Source: Pseudomonas neustonica (GTDB lineage: Bacteria; Pseudomonadota; Gammaproteobacteria; Pseudomonadales; Pseudomonadaceae). Taken from it: 52,768 bases of DNA. The position numbers and the translations under genes are program-made. Below are positions 1-7,746 of this stretch, one piece after another; within the stretch, counting starts at the first letter, position 1; every line of letters starts with the position of its first letter. The notes beneath the pieces were generated by a model that was not told where the DNA came from, did not search any database, and was given only the letters and a program-made list of their open reading frames with translations. The DNA is taken from contig NZ_RKKU01000028.1 in the NCBI RefSeq assembly GCF_003797945.1, positions 1 through 52,768 on the forward strand, written 5' to 3'.

Positions 1-119
1 AGGATGTTGGCGATTACCTGATGGGGTATTACAACCAGCAACGGCCTCATACGTTCAACGGTGGTATATCGCCGGTAGTAGCCGAAGAAAAACTTATAAT
101 ACTGTCCGGGATCAGTTGA
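1..119 (+). CDS. IS3-family transposase OrfB, C-terminal fragment
   Basis: The reading frame that begins at base 3 gives about 38 residues up to the TGA at 117-119. It contains the YYNQQRPH motif followed by NGGISP. This motif is typical of the last part of the rve/DDE integrase domain of IS3-group OrfB proteins. The catalytic DDE residues lie upstream of the window. The gene runs off the left edge, so whether it is intact cannot be judged. The stop codon overlaps the terminal inverted repeat region, as is common in this family. Confidence 0.8.
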   Translation, partial: DVGDYLMGYYNQQRPHTFNGGISPVVAEEKLIILSGIS

Positions 120-127
120 CCACTACA
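1..127 (+). mobile_element. Right end of an IS3-family insertion sequence (partial)
   Basis: The first bases encode the tail of an IS3 transposase and are followed at once by a typical IS3 terminal sequence that ends in CCACTACA at 120-127. The next three bases, GAC, could be a target-site duplication, but the left end lies outside the window, so this cannot be tested. The terminal sequence does not resemble the IS3 start at 52642, so these appear to be two different elements. Confidence 0.75.
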
Positions 128-371
128 GACGGCTCGCAGCGCAGCCAACGATAGCGACTCCCAATCAAGGATATTTGTATGGAATGCTAACCGAGTAGCA
201 CAATGACTAGATAAAAGTGGCAGCCTGCATTCAGGACGGTAACAAGCTTACCCGCATTGAAAATGCCAGAAGGCGTGCTGCTGTAAAATGCAAACTGAGG
301 AGTTACCGCGTGGAGCCGAGTGTGGATACACGTTAAAAGGGCTATGCATACTTAACACATCTAATGCCACC

Positions 372-918
372 CTAGCCAAAGCTACAGCGGTTGAGTAAAT
401 CATAAGAAGCCAGATAGTAAGCACCATACTCGCTCATCAGATTACACGTACCATTGCTTTTCTTATCACGCACTGGCACATCATTCTGCTAGCGGATAGT
501 CGTGCCTTGCAGCATTCGGCTCTGTCACAAAGATGACGTCATTAGGGCACTCATACGTCAAAAGGTTATACTGCAAACCCGCCTCAAAGTGATACCAATA
601 ATACTCAACGAGTACCAGCGACCCATGTTGGCTGACCACGTTATTTTTCGCCTTTCTCAGCAGGCACGAAGGGCTTGAGTTAATGGGCGAAGGCACGAAG
701 TCAGCCAGAATATTACCTTGAGAATAACGCTCACTTGCTACAACTTCACACTGCGCTAACTTAGTTTCCAGCGCCTCCAACCAAACGGCATTTGCATGAT
801 GACTGACGGTATAAACCTCCGCATTGTCCGAGCCTTTCTTGGTTGGAACAAGGCAGATGGATGAGCACGCCATAAGCTGTAATGTGCTTACAATAACGAT
901 TAGACCTCTCAACGCCAC
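372..918 (-). pseudogene. Small lipoprotein gene, probably frameshifted
   Basis: The open frame 918-481 encodes 145 residues that begin with a lipoprotein signal peptide ending in the lipobox LMAC (Cys18), so the mature protein should be anchored in a membrane. The frame stops at 481-483 after the residues HDYPLAE. Immediately past that stop, another frame runs on to 372 with protein-like content (DVPVRDKKSNGTCN and, further on, SEYGAYYLASYDLL). The total length 372-918 is one base more than a multiple of three, so skipping a single base near 481-486 would join the two parts into a protein of about 181 residues. The spacing of cysteines and the segment CLLRKAKNNVV are loosely reminiscent of DUF4156 surface lipoproteins, but I am not sure of that. 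A sequencing error or a real mutation are both possible. Bases 120-371 hold no gene I can support. Confidence 0.5.
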
Positions 919-1166
919 CTCTACATATATACCTAACTCATTATGCTAACAGGCTATTTTGGAATGAATAGATTCAACTCCCTGGCGGGTGTCATCCAAC
1001 GACCTCAATAGCGGTTGACGGCCTGCACTCCCTGTTGGCGAATATCAGAACGGTATCCACCAACAGACCCCGCTTTTGGCTTTGTCAGTCATTTATGGCA
1101 TGGCACTGAAAAATCAGGCACCGCGGCGGCAACAGCATTTCCAAAACACGGTGTGCCGCCGAGACG

Positions 1167-2141
1167 TTAAAGCCCTTCTTCCAGGAGCTGCGGCGCAAAG
1201 TACGTCATGATGAGGTCAGCACCCGCGCGACGCATAGAGCCAAGGGTCTCACGCACCACGGCGGACTCGTCAATTACGCCCTGCTGTGCAGCGAATTTGA
1301 TCATCGCGTACTCCCCGCTCACTTGGTAGGCCACTAGCGGCAGCAGGCTATTACGCCGGATGTCGGCCATCACATCAAGATAAGCCAAAGCTGGTTTGAC
1401 CATCAAAAAATCGGCCCCCTCTGCTTCGTCTGCCAGCGACTCGCGGAGCGCTTCTCGGCGATTCATTGGATCCATTTGGTAGGTTTTACGATCCCCCTTG
1501 AGTTCGGTACCCGCAGCTTCGCGGAACGGTCCATAAAGCGCCGAAGCAAATTTGGTGGAATAGGCCATGATGGGGGTTTCAGTAAAGCCAGCCTCATCAA
1601 GCGCAGCGCGAATAGCCAACACCTGACCGTCCTGCGCTGCTGACGGAGCAATGATATCGGCGCCAGCCTTGGCGGCCTGAACGGCCTGAACACCCAGGTT
1701 TTTGATGGTGCGGTCATTATCTACGGTGCCATCCTTTAAAATACCGCAGTGACCATGGGAGGTGTATTCGCAGAAACAGATATCGGGAATAACGACCATG
1801 TCCGGTACGGCTGCCTTGATGATACGCACCATACGCGAAACCATCCCGTCCTCGCGCAAGGCATCACTGCCGGTTTCGTCCTTGTGATGGGAAATACCGA
1901 ACGGCATGATGCTTTTTAACCCCAGTGCCGCCAGGCGCTGGGCCTCTTCTCCCAGCTTGCTCTCCGGAATACGATATTGACCTGGCATACCCTCAATCGG
2001 GGTGTACTCGTCCGTATCCTCCTCGACAAAGATGGGATAGACCAGATGCTCCGCCCTCAGCGAATTCTCACGCACCAAGGTGCGAAGGGCGTCGCTTGAG
2101 CGCAAGCGACGAAGGCGGGCCTGTGGAAACTGTGCCGACAT
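1167..2141 (-). CDS. hemB: Delta-aminolevulinic acid dehydratase (porphobilinogen synthase), zinc type
   Basis: This cytosolic enzyme condenses two 5-aminolevulinate molecules into porphobilinogen, the second common step of tetrapyrrole (heme) synthesis. The 324 residues match the usual family length. The two active-site lysines are visible as K197 (in YSTKFAS) and K249 (in MVKPA), the latter forming the Schiff base. The metal loop around residues 120-133 contains C122, C124 and C132, the three-cysteine zinc site of the E. coli type. P. aeruginosa HemB instead has an aspartate-rich, zinc-free loop there. A good ribosome site, CAGGAG, lies just upstream of the ATG at 2141. The gene stands alone, with its neighbours on unrelated business. 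Confidence 0.96.
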   Translation of the reverse strand: MSAQFPQARLRRLRSSDALRTLVRENSLRAEHLVYPIFVEEDTDEYTPIEGMPGQYRIPESKLGEEAQRLAALGLKSIMPFGISHHKDETGSDALREDGMVSRMVRIIKAAVPDMVVIPDICFCEYTSHGHCGILKDGTVDNDRTIKNLGVQAVQAAKAGADIIAPSAAQDGQVLAIRAALDEAGFTETPIMAYSTKFASALYGPFREAAGTELKGDRKTYQMDPMNRREALRESLADEAEGADFLMVKPALAYLDVMADIRRNSLLPLVAYQVSGEYAMIKFAAQQGVIDESAVVRETLGSMRRAGADLIMTYFAPQLLEEGL

Positions 2142-2322
2142 GAGAGCTCCTGATTAACATGAGAAATACCGGCACAGTATAACGCCGAGTGGGGACGAGA
2201 TGAGCCCCAGTGATCCTACGCGACCTTATGCCGCTATGAACGGTGTCAACACATCAGCAAGAGATCATACTTACTACCAGGCTACCGGGTGCGCGCTGGC
2301 GATCATCCCACCCCAGCGCACG

Positions 2323-3093
2323 CTAAGGTCTGCATTCCGGTGGCAGATACTGCGGCTTGACTGTGGATTCCTTGCAGCTCCAGGAGATACCGGCTTCCGT
2401 CGCAGAGGCCACATAGATGATCGCACCTTCCACCCCAACCGCCTGACTTGGTTGCACGTACACAACCTCTGGCCTAACTATCACTGATTCCACCAACGGC
2501 GTTTCAATATCGGCGTATAGCTCAATATCAGCAAGCGCTGACGGCCACTGCCGATTTTCATTCACATACAGCTCTACGCCTTGCATCACGACACGGGCAG
2601 CATTATGTGACTCAGCCAGCTTGGCGCGGACTGTGTATTCATGGTAAGCGGGAAGAGCAATAGCCGCTAAGATGCCAATCATGGATATCAAGAAAAACAA
2701 ACTGAACACCATCAGCACGGCGATCAGCCCACCGCTGACGCGCTCGTTCGGTCCGGCAGGCATCCCCTCATTGTATTTCTCATCCCATTTTTTCGAATCA
2801 CAGACGAGAAAATAGATAAACTCCACAAACGCAACCAGCCCCGGTAACCAGAGCCAGAAAAACAACAAATAAAACACGCCCCACCACTGCCCCAGATAGA
2901 AACGGTGGGCACCGAAAGCGCCTAGAAAAAACGCAAAAAAAGCCGCGACAAACTTGTTCTTGTATCGAGAAGATCGTCTTTGCAATCCGCAATTCGGACA
3001 CACAGCGGCACTACTATGAATATCTTTTTTACAAGCTCTACAAGAAACCATTCCACCTTGAACCAAATCAACACCCTTGCTATCCATGCTCAT
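2323..3093 (-). CDS. Zinc-ribbon / TM2 / type IV pilin-like fusion protein
   Basis: The protein has 256 residues from the ATG at 3093, which is preceded by GAGGGAG; another ATG two codons later is possible, and the frame is open further upstream. Three parts are visible. First, a zinc ribbon with C18, C21, C32 and C35. Second, a TM2 domain at about residues 46-105 with the typical FFLGAFGAHRFYLG motif and two membrane helices. Third, residues about 128-256 resemble a type IV pilin: a helix with ISMIGILAAIALPAYHEYT, then a globular part that ends with a WSC...YLPPEC pattern (C240, C254), like the disulfide loop at pilin C-termini. There is no prepilin cleavage site (no G-F-x3-E), so the pilin part probably stays in the inner membrane and does not polymerise. 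Function unknown. Confidence 0.8.
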   Translation of the reverse strand: MSMDSKGVDLVQGGMVSCRACKKDIHSSAAVCPNCGLQRRSSRYKNKFVAAFFAFFLGAFGAHRFYLGQWWGVFYLLFFWLWLPGLVAFVEFIYFLVCDSKKWDEKYNEGMPAGPNERVSGGLIAVLMVFSLFFLISMIGILAAIALPAYHEYTVRAKLAESHNAARVVMQGVELYVNENRQWPSALADIELYADIETPLVESVIVRPEVVYVQPSQAVGVEGAIIYVASATEAGISWSCKESTVKPQYLPPECRP

Positions 3094-3186
3094 ACATCTC
3101 CCTCTATTTATAATTTTATTTGTACGCGTCGCCCGGCAAAATACCGCAACAACCGACCGAATAAGCACAGCTAAAGTCCCTGACAA

Positions 3187-3496
3187 CTTACACTATCTAT
3201 TCACTCGACTACCCTAGACTATCAATACAGTTTTCACGCACCATCCACTCGTCGCCATAGGGGCGCGCCCAGAAAAATGTCGTTCGGTTAGTTTAACGAA
3301 ACTAGGCGAGCCAATGAGATTGCACGTCGATATGCCTATAACCATGTTCGCATCATCGAGGATTATGCTGGCAACCGCATTTTAGGGCGCCATCCCTATG
3401 CTCCTGTTAGCTGAAATGTAACGCCATCAACAAGATTGGTAAAGCTGTGTTCAGATGCTGGTAATCGAGCGACGCAATACGGTCGTTACGCAACAA
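3187..3496. other. Intergenic stretch with no gene recognised
   Basis: About 310 bases separate the TM2/pilin gene, transcribed leftwards from 3093, and the end of the SDR gene. I see no reading frame with protein-like content on either strand. The stretch probably holds the promoter of the TM2/pilin gene near its left end and spacer DNA elsewhere. Confidence 0.5.
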
Positions 3497-3519
3497 AACG
3501 GACCAACCCATGGTCCGTT
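3497..3519 (-). terminator. Candidate rho-independent terminator after the SDR gene
   Basis: A perfect 9-base inverted repeat (AACGGACCA / TGGTCCGTT) encloses a 5-base loop. On the minus strand it is followed by TTTTGTTG. It lies 21 bases beyond the stop of the SDR gene, in the direction of its transcription. The T-run is imperfect, so termination strength is uncertain. Confidence 0.6.
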
Positions 3520-3539
3520 GCAAGCTGCTTACAAGCGGT

Positions 3540-4301
3540 TCAGATACAGGTGCTGCCACCGTCTACCGGTAACGCAATGCCGGTGGTGAAGCCCGCACCT
3601 GCAGAACACAAATACAGCACGGCAGCGGCGATCTCCTCGGCTTTGCCGATACGACCTACCGGGTGCATAGCGGCAGCAAATTCGGCTTTGCGTGGCTCAA
3701 TCGCGGCGGCGCGGCGAAACATTTCGGTGTCGATTACCGCGGGGCAGACGGCATTGACGCGAATGCCTTGCTTGCCATATTCCACTGCAGCAGAACGTGT
3801 GAGGCCAAGCACGGCGTGCTTGCTAGCAGCGTAGATGCTCATTTTCGGCGCGGCGCCCAGGGCGGCAACCGAGGCGGTGTTGACGATAGCTCCACCGCCG
3901 CTTTTCAGCATCAAGGGTATTTCAAAGCGCATGCATTGCCAGACGCCTTTAACGTTGACGTCCATGATGCGGTCGAACACGGCCTCGTCGCCGTCGGCCA
4001 ATTTGCCGCGCTCGATCTCGATACCCGCGTTATTGAAAGCGCAGTCAAGGCGGCCGTAGTCAGCTTCAATCTGTTTAACAAGGGACTGGACCTGTTCGGC
4101 GTCAGCGACATTGCAGGGGATAAACACGGCATCCCCACCGTTGGCGGTAATGCTCTGCACCACAACCTGACCGTTTTCAACGTCGACATCAGAGGCGATC
4201 ACCCTCGCGCCGGCGGCGGCAAAGGCCTCTGCGGTCGCCATCCCAATACCCGCTGCGGCTCCTGTCACCAGTACTACCTTGCCGGAAAACTCACTGCTCA
4301 T
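3540..4301 (-). CDS. Short-chain dehydrogenase/reductase (SDR, classical)
   Basis: This is an NAD(P)-dependent oxidoreductase of 253 residues, the usual length for the classical SDR family. The Rossmann nucleotide-binding motif TGAAAGIG is at residues 13-20, the NNAG motif is at 90-93, and the catalytic residues are S144, Y157 and K161 (YAASK). Aspartate D38 at the end of the second strand (ASDVD) suggests a preference for NAD over NADP. The substrate cannot be read from the sequence. The gene is monocistronic; a stem-loop follows its stop. Confidence 0.9.
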   Translation of the reverse strand: MSSEFSGKVVLVTGAAAGIGMATAEAFAAAGARVIASDVDVENGQVVVQSITANGGDAVFIPCNVADAEQVQSLVKQIEADYGRLDCAFNNAGIEIERGKLADGDEAVFDRIMDVNVKGVWQCMRFEIPLMLKSGGGAIVNTASVAALGAAPKMSIYAASKHAVLGLTRSAAVEYGKQGIRVNAVCPAVIDTEMFRRAAAIEPRKAEFAAAMHPVGRIGKAEEIAAAVLYLCSAGAGFTTGIALPVDGGSTCI

Positions 4302-4485
4302 TGTTATTATCTCCTGACTACCGTTATAGGCCGCCTACGCAACCCAAGGATAGCCGGATAATAACAATGCTTTCGGTCAGGATTCGACTGAATCAGCGGC
4401 TTTGTTCAAGCAACATGATGATTGCTGATATTCATCCACGCGGTTTGGCAAACAAACAATGAGCGCCAACGCAGTCAGAATGGCT

Positions 4486-5589
4486 TTAACGCGTTTCCAG
4501 GTCCGCCAGGTATTCAACAATCTCGGCATGATTGCCGGAAAACACTACCCTCGCCTGCTTGGCTTCAGCCTGATAGGCATACATGGGGTCGTAGTAATTT
4601 TCCAGCAGGCCTTTGATCCACTCCCGGTGCAGGGATACATCGCCACTGCGTTGTTGTTCTGCCAGCGCCTCCCTCATAAGCGCGTCTAGCTGCTGATGCT
4701 GCTCTCCCCCCAGACGCTTGCGAATACGCAGCAGACTTTCCGTGAGGTAGTCGGCAAAGGCGCTGAAAGCGTGCTCAGGCTCGGCGTTTACCTGTGCATA
4801 TTCTGTCTGCATGCGGGTGACATAGTCAGCCAGAATACGGCTAACACGGTTCTCTTGATTGTCTTCCAGCCATACCAGCGGAGCCTGCTGCATAGCGTTG
4901 TAGACTTCCAGCGGCACAGTGCAACTGCCTACCATGCGGCCTTCATCTTCCAGCACCAGCCGCTGTGCCCCAGCGGCCCGCACCTTGAGCGCTTCGATTG
5001 ATAAGCGATTTTCAAAGTCGATCTGCGTAGGCTGTGGCGTGGCGTGGCGTCCAAAGCTGGAGCCGCGGTGATGAGCGTGGCCTTCCAGGTCCAGGCTGTT
5101 ATTCAGCGCGGCAATGACTTCGGTCTTACCCGTGCCGGTCAAACCCGCAACCAGAACCGGCGGTACTTGCTCGACCGCCTGATCCAACGTGTCTATCAGG
5201 AAGCGACGCATGGCTTTGTAGCCGCCGACAACGCGCGGATATTGCACGCCAGCATCAGCTAGCCATTGCTGCACAATCTGCGAGCGCAGACCACCGCGAA
5301 AGCAATACAGATAGCCTTGGGGATTGGCCTTGACCTGTTCAATCCAGGCCTCAACTCGCGCGGCCTTGGTATCACCGCCAACCAGTTTATGGCCCAGCGC
5401 GATCGCCGCCTCCTGGCCGCTATGCTTGTAGGTCGTCCCCACCTGTTGACGCTCAGTGTCATTCATCAGTGGCAGATTACGTGAGGCTGGAAACGCGCCC
5501 TTGGCAAACTCCACCGGCGCGCGCACATCCATCAGTGGCACATCCGATAAAAACAACTGGCGAAAATCGGCGGTGTTATCGCGCATCAA
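4486..5589 (-). CDS. selU: tRNA 2-selenouridine synthase
   Basis: SelU (also called MnmH or YbbB) converts 2-thiouridine at the wobble position of certain tRNAs to 2-selenouridine, through a geranylated intermediate, using selenophosphate. The 367 residues hold an N-terminal rhodanese domain (about 1-125) with its catalytic cysteine C96 in YCFRGGLRS, then a P-loop domain with the Walker A motif GLTGTGKT at 149-156. Its start overlaps the end of selD by 4 bases, so selD and selU form one operon in which the first enzyme makes the donor used by the second. There is no selA, selB or selC in the window, so the pair may serve tRNA modification only. Confidence 0.95.
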   Translation of the reverse strand: MMRDNTADFRQLFLSDVPLMDVRAPVEFAKGAFPASRNLPLMNDTERQQVGTTYKHSGQEAAIALGHKLVGGDTKAARVEAWIEQVKANPQGYLYCFRGGLRSQIVQQWLADAGVQYPRVVGGYKAMRRFLIDTLDQAVEQVPPVLVAGLTGTGKTEVIAALNNSLDLEGHAHHRGSSFGRHATPQPTQIDFENRLSIEALKVRAAGAQRLVLEDEGRMVGSCTVPLEVYNAMQQAPLVWLEDNQENRVSRILADYVTRMQTEYAQVNAEPEHAFSAFADYLTESLLRIRKRLGGEQHQQLDALMREALAEQQRSGDVSLHREWIKGLLENYYDPMYAYQAEAKQARVVFSGNHAEIVEYLADLETR

Positions 5590-6623
5590 ATGACCTCAAC
5601 CCAAGGACCGCCATCTGATTCTATGCACTCTCCGATGGCCTCGAGCGCCAGGCCTTCTTCCTGCGCCAGCAACAGAAACTCGGTGACTGCTTCCGGTGCC
5701 ACGGCCACCAGCAACCCGCCACTGGTTTGCGGGTCGCACAGCAGGTGCTGCTGGCCTTCGGGTAGCGGCGCTATCTTGTGGCCGTAGCTGTCAAAGTTGC
5801 GCAGCGTGCCACCGGGGATGCAGCCCTGTTCAAGGTAGTAATCCACGCTGGCAATGCGTGGGATGCGATCGGCGTGGATACGTGCTTTCACCTTGGAGCC
5901 TTCGGCTACTTCAGCCAGATGCCCCAACAAGCCGAAGCCGGTGACGTCGGTCATGGCTTGCACGCCCGGCAAGGTAGCAAAGCGCTGGCCAACCTTGTTC
6001 AGCGTGCACATCAGATCCCGCGCGACGCCCACGTCTTCCGGACGCAGTTTTTTCTGTTTCTCCGCGGTGGTAAGAATGCCGATACCCAGGGGCTTAGTAA
6101 GAAACAGCTGCGCGCCAACGCGTGCCTGATCATTACGCTTGAGATGCTGCCGCATCACGCTGCCGGTAACGGCGAGGCCAAAAATCGGCTCCGGCGCATC
6201 AATCGAGTGGCCACCGGCCAGGGGCATACCCGCATCAGTGCAAACCTGACGTGCACCAGCCAAAACTTCGCCCGCAACCGAGGCAGGCAACAGGTTGACC
6301 GGCCAACCCAAAATGGCAATCGCCATCAGGGGCGTACCGCCCATGGCGTAGATGTCACTGATAGCGTTAGTGGCGGCGATACGCCCGAAGTCGTAGGGAT
6401 CATCAACGATGGGCATAAAGAAGTCGGTGGTACTGACGATCCCCTGCTGGGCATCCAAACCAAAAACAGCCGCATCATCGCGGCTGTCGTTACCGACCCA
6501 AAGCCGCTCAAAGCTTGGGCCAGGCTGACCGACCGATAGCATTTCATCCAGCACCTTGGGGGCTATTTTGCAGCCGCAACCGGCACCATGGCTGTATTCG
6601 GTCAATCGCACTGTCTGGGTCAT
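5586..6623 (-). CDS. selD: Selenide, water dikinase (selenophosphate synthase)
   Basis: SelD makes monoselenophosphate from selenide and ATP. The protein has 345 residues, full length for the family. The glycine-rich N-terminal loop SHGAGCGCK carries C16 and K19, which align with the catalytic Cys17 and Lys20 of the E. coli enzyme. This copy therefore uses cysteine and not selenocysteine at the active position. The ATP-binding aspartate region ([11 protein letters not shown]) follows, and the C-terminal domain carries [11 protein letters not shown]. It is translationally coupled to selU downstream by a 4-base overlap. Confidence 0.95.
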   Translation of the reverse strand: MTQTVRLTEYSHGAGCGCKIAPKVLDEMLSVGQPGPSFERLWVGNDSRDDAAVFGLDAQQGIVSTTDFFMPIVDDPYDFGRIAATNAISDIYAMGGTPLMAIAILGWPVNLLPASVAGEVLAGARQVCTDAGMPLAGGHSIDAPEPIFGLAVTGSVMRQHLKRNDQARVGAQLFLTKPLGIGILTTAEKQKKLRPEDVGVARDLMCTLNKVGQRFATLPGVQAMTDVTGFGLLGHLAEVAEGSKVKARIHADRIPRIASVDYYLEQGCIPGGTLRNFDSYGHKIAPLPEGQQHLLCDPQTSGGLLVAVAPEAVTEFLLLAQEEGLALEAIGECIESDGGPWVEVI

Positions 6624-6688
6624 GCAGGCTCTCCGGCAGAATCATATAGCTGGCGATTCTACCAGCCGATAGCCCTTGCGCCTATGAC

Positions 6689-7678
6689 TCAGCGCCCGCG
6701 ACGCTCGAACTGATCCAGTGTATCGCTGGCAACCATACGACCCAGTTCAATCAACTCTGGCGCGCGGTAGAACTCAAAAAACCGGCACAAACGCTTGGGC
6801 ACGTTGATCAATACATCCGGTGGATAGCCGGCAATCTTGTATTGGGTCAGAGATGACTGCATGGCCTCAAACGACAGGTTGACCAGCTCGAGCATGCTGG
6901 CTGGCCCCGGCGTGGCATCTACTTCGACTGGCGCCAGCTGATCCTCTTCCCTTGAATGCGGGGCTTCTGCGGGCTCGTGCTCTGCGGTCAGCAAGGCGAT
7001 AGCATCGCCCTCCTCCTCTTCTTCGCCTCTTCGTCCCAGCCAGTTAGGCTTAAGTGCCGTCATCCATTGATCCCATTGCTGCCGAATAGGTGCCGGGCGC
7101 TCAACAACGGGCATGCTGTAGCCGTCATTTTCACTGGAATTCAGGTTGACGGCCATGATCAGGTCGCAATGTGAAGACACCACGGGCACGATCGGCAAGG
7201 GGTTCAGCAGACCACCATCAACCAGCACACGACTCCCCTGACGTACCGGCGAGAACAGACTGGGAATGGCCGCAGAGGCGCGCATGGCCTGATGCAGGCA
7301 GCCCTGCTGGAACCAGACTTCCTGCTGATTGGTGAGGTCCGTCGCCACAGCGGTAAAGGGGATATTCAGCTGCTCGATATTGATCTCACCGACGATCTCG
7401 CGGATACGACCAAACACCCGTTCGCCACGAATGGCGCCGAGGTTGCCAAAACCGATATCCAGCAGCCGGATAACATCCAGGTAATCCAGCCCGGAAACCC
7501 AGTCGCGATACTCCTTCAGGTAGCCAGCCGCATGAATACCACCCACCACGGCGCCCATAGAGCAACCAGCGATACAGGAAATTTCATAACCACGCCGTTC
7601 GATCTCCTCGATCACGCCAATGTGCGCATAACCACGTGCACCGCCGCTGCCCAGCACCAATGCTACTCGCTGCCCCAT
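6689..7678 (-). CDS. Patatin-like phospholipase family protein (RssA-like)
   Basis: This is a serine lipid hydrolase of about 330 residues with the patatin Ser-Asp dyad: an oxyanion loop GSGGARG at 10-16, nucleophile S40 in GCSMG and D154 in VDGG. I chose the ATG at 7678, where a GGGGGAG ribosome site lies 10 bases upstream and the protein begins directly with the first strand. The frame stays open up to 7768 but that extension looks non-coding. There is no signal peptide, so it is likely cytosolic. An unusual, very acidic and low-complexity segment (about residues 215-265, with a run of five glutamates) interrupts the C-terminal half. It diverges from the acylase gene at 7747. The substrate is unknown. 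Confidence 0.85.
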   Translation of the reverse strand: MGQRVALVLGSGGARGYAHIGVIEEIERRGYEISCIAGCSMGAVVGGIHAAGYLKEYRDWVSGLDYLDVIRLLDIGFGNLGAIRGERVFGRIREIVGEINIEQLNIPFTAVATDLTNQQEVWFQQGCLHQAMRASAAIPSLFSPVRQGSRVLVDGGLLNPLPIVPVVSSHCDLIMAVNLNSSENDGYSMPVVERPAPIRQQWDQWMTALKPNWLGRRGEEEEEGDAIALLTAEHEPAEAPHSREEDQLAPVEVDATPGPASMLELVNLSFEAMQSSLTQYKIAGYPPDVLINVPKRLCRFFEFYRAPELIELGRMVASDTLDQFERRGR

Positions 7679-7746
7679 AAGATGTTGGCTCCCCCGCAAT
7701 TTGGTTAATCCCGATTGACGTTCATGGTCACTCTGCGCATGATGCC

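Noticed and set aside
1110..1152. Inverted repeat CGGCGGCA / TGCCGCCG after hemB
   Set aside because: The loop is over 20 bases long and there is no T-run, so it is not called as a terminator.
3663..4361. Open frame of 232 codons on the plus strand
   Set aside because: It is antisense to the SDR gene, which has all catalytic residues.
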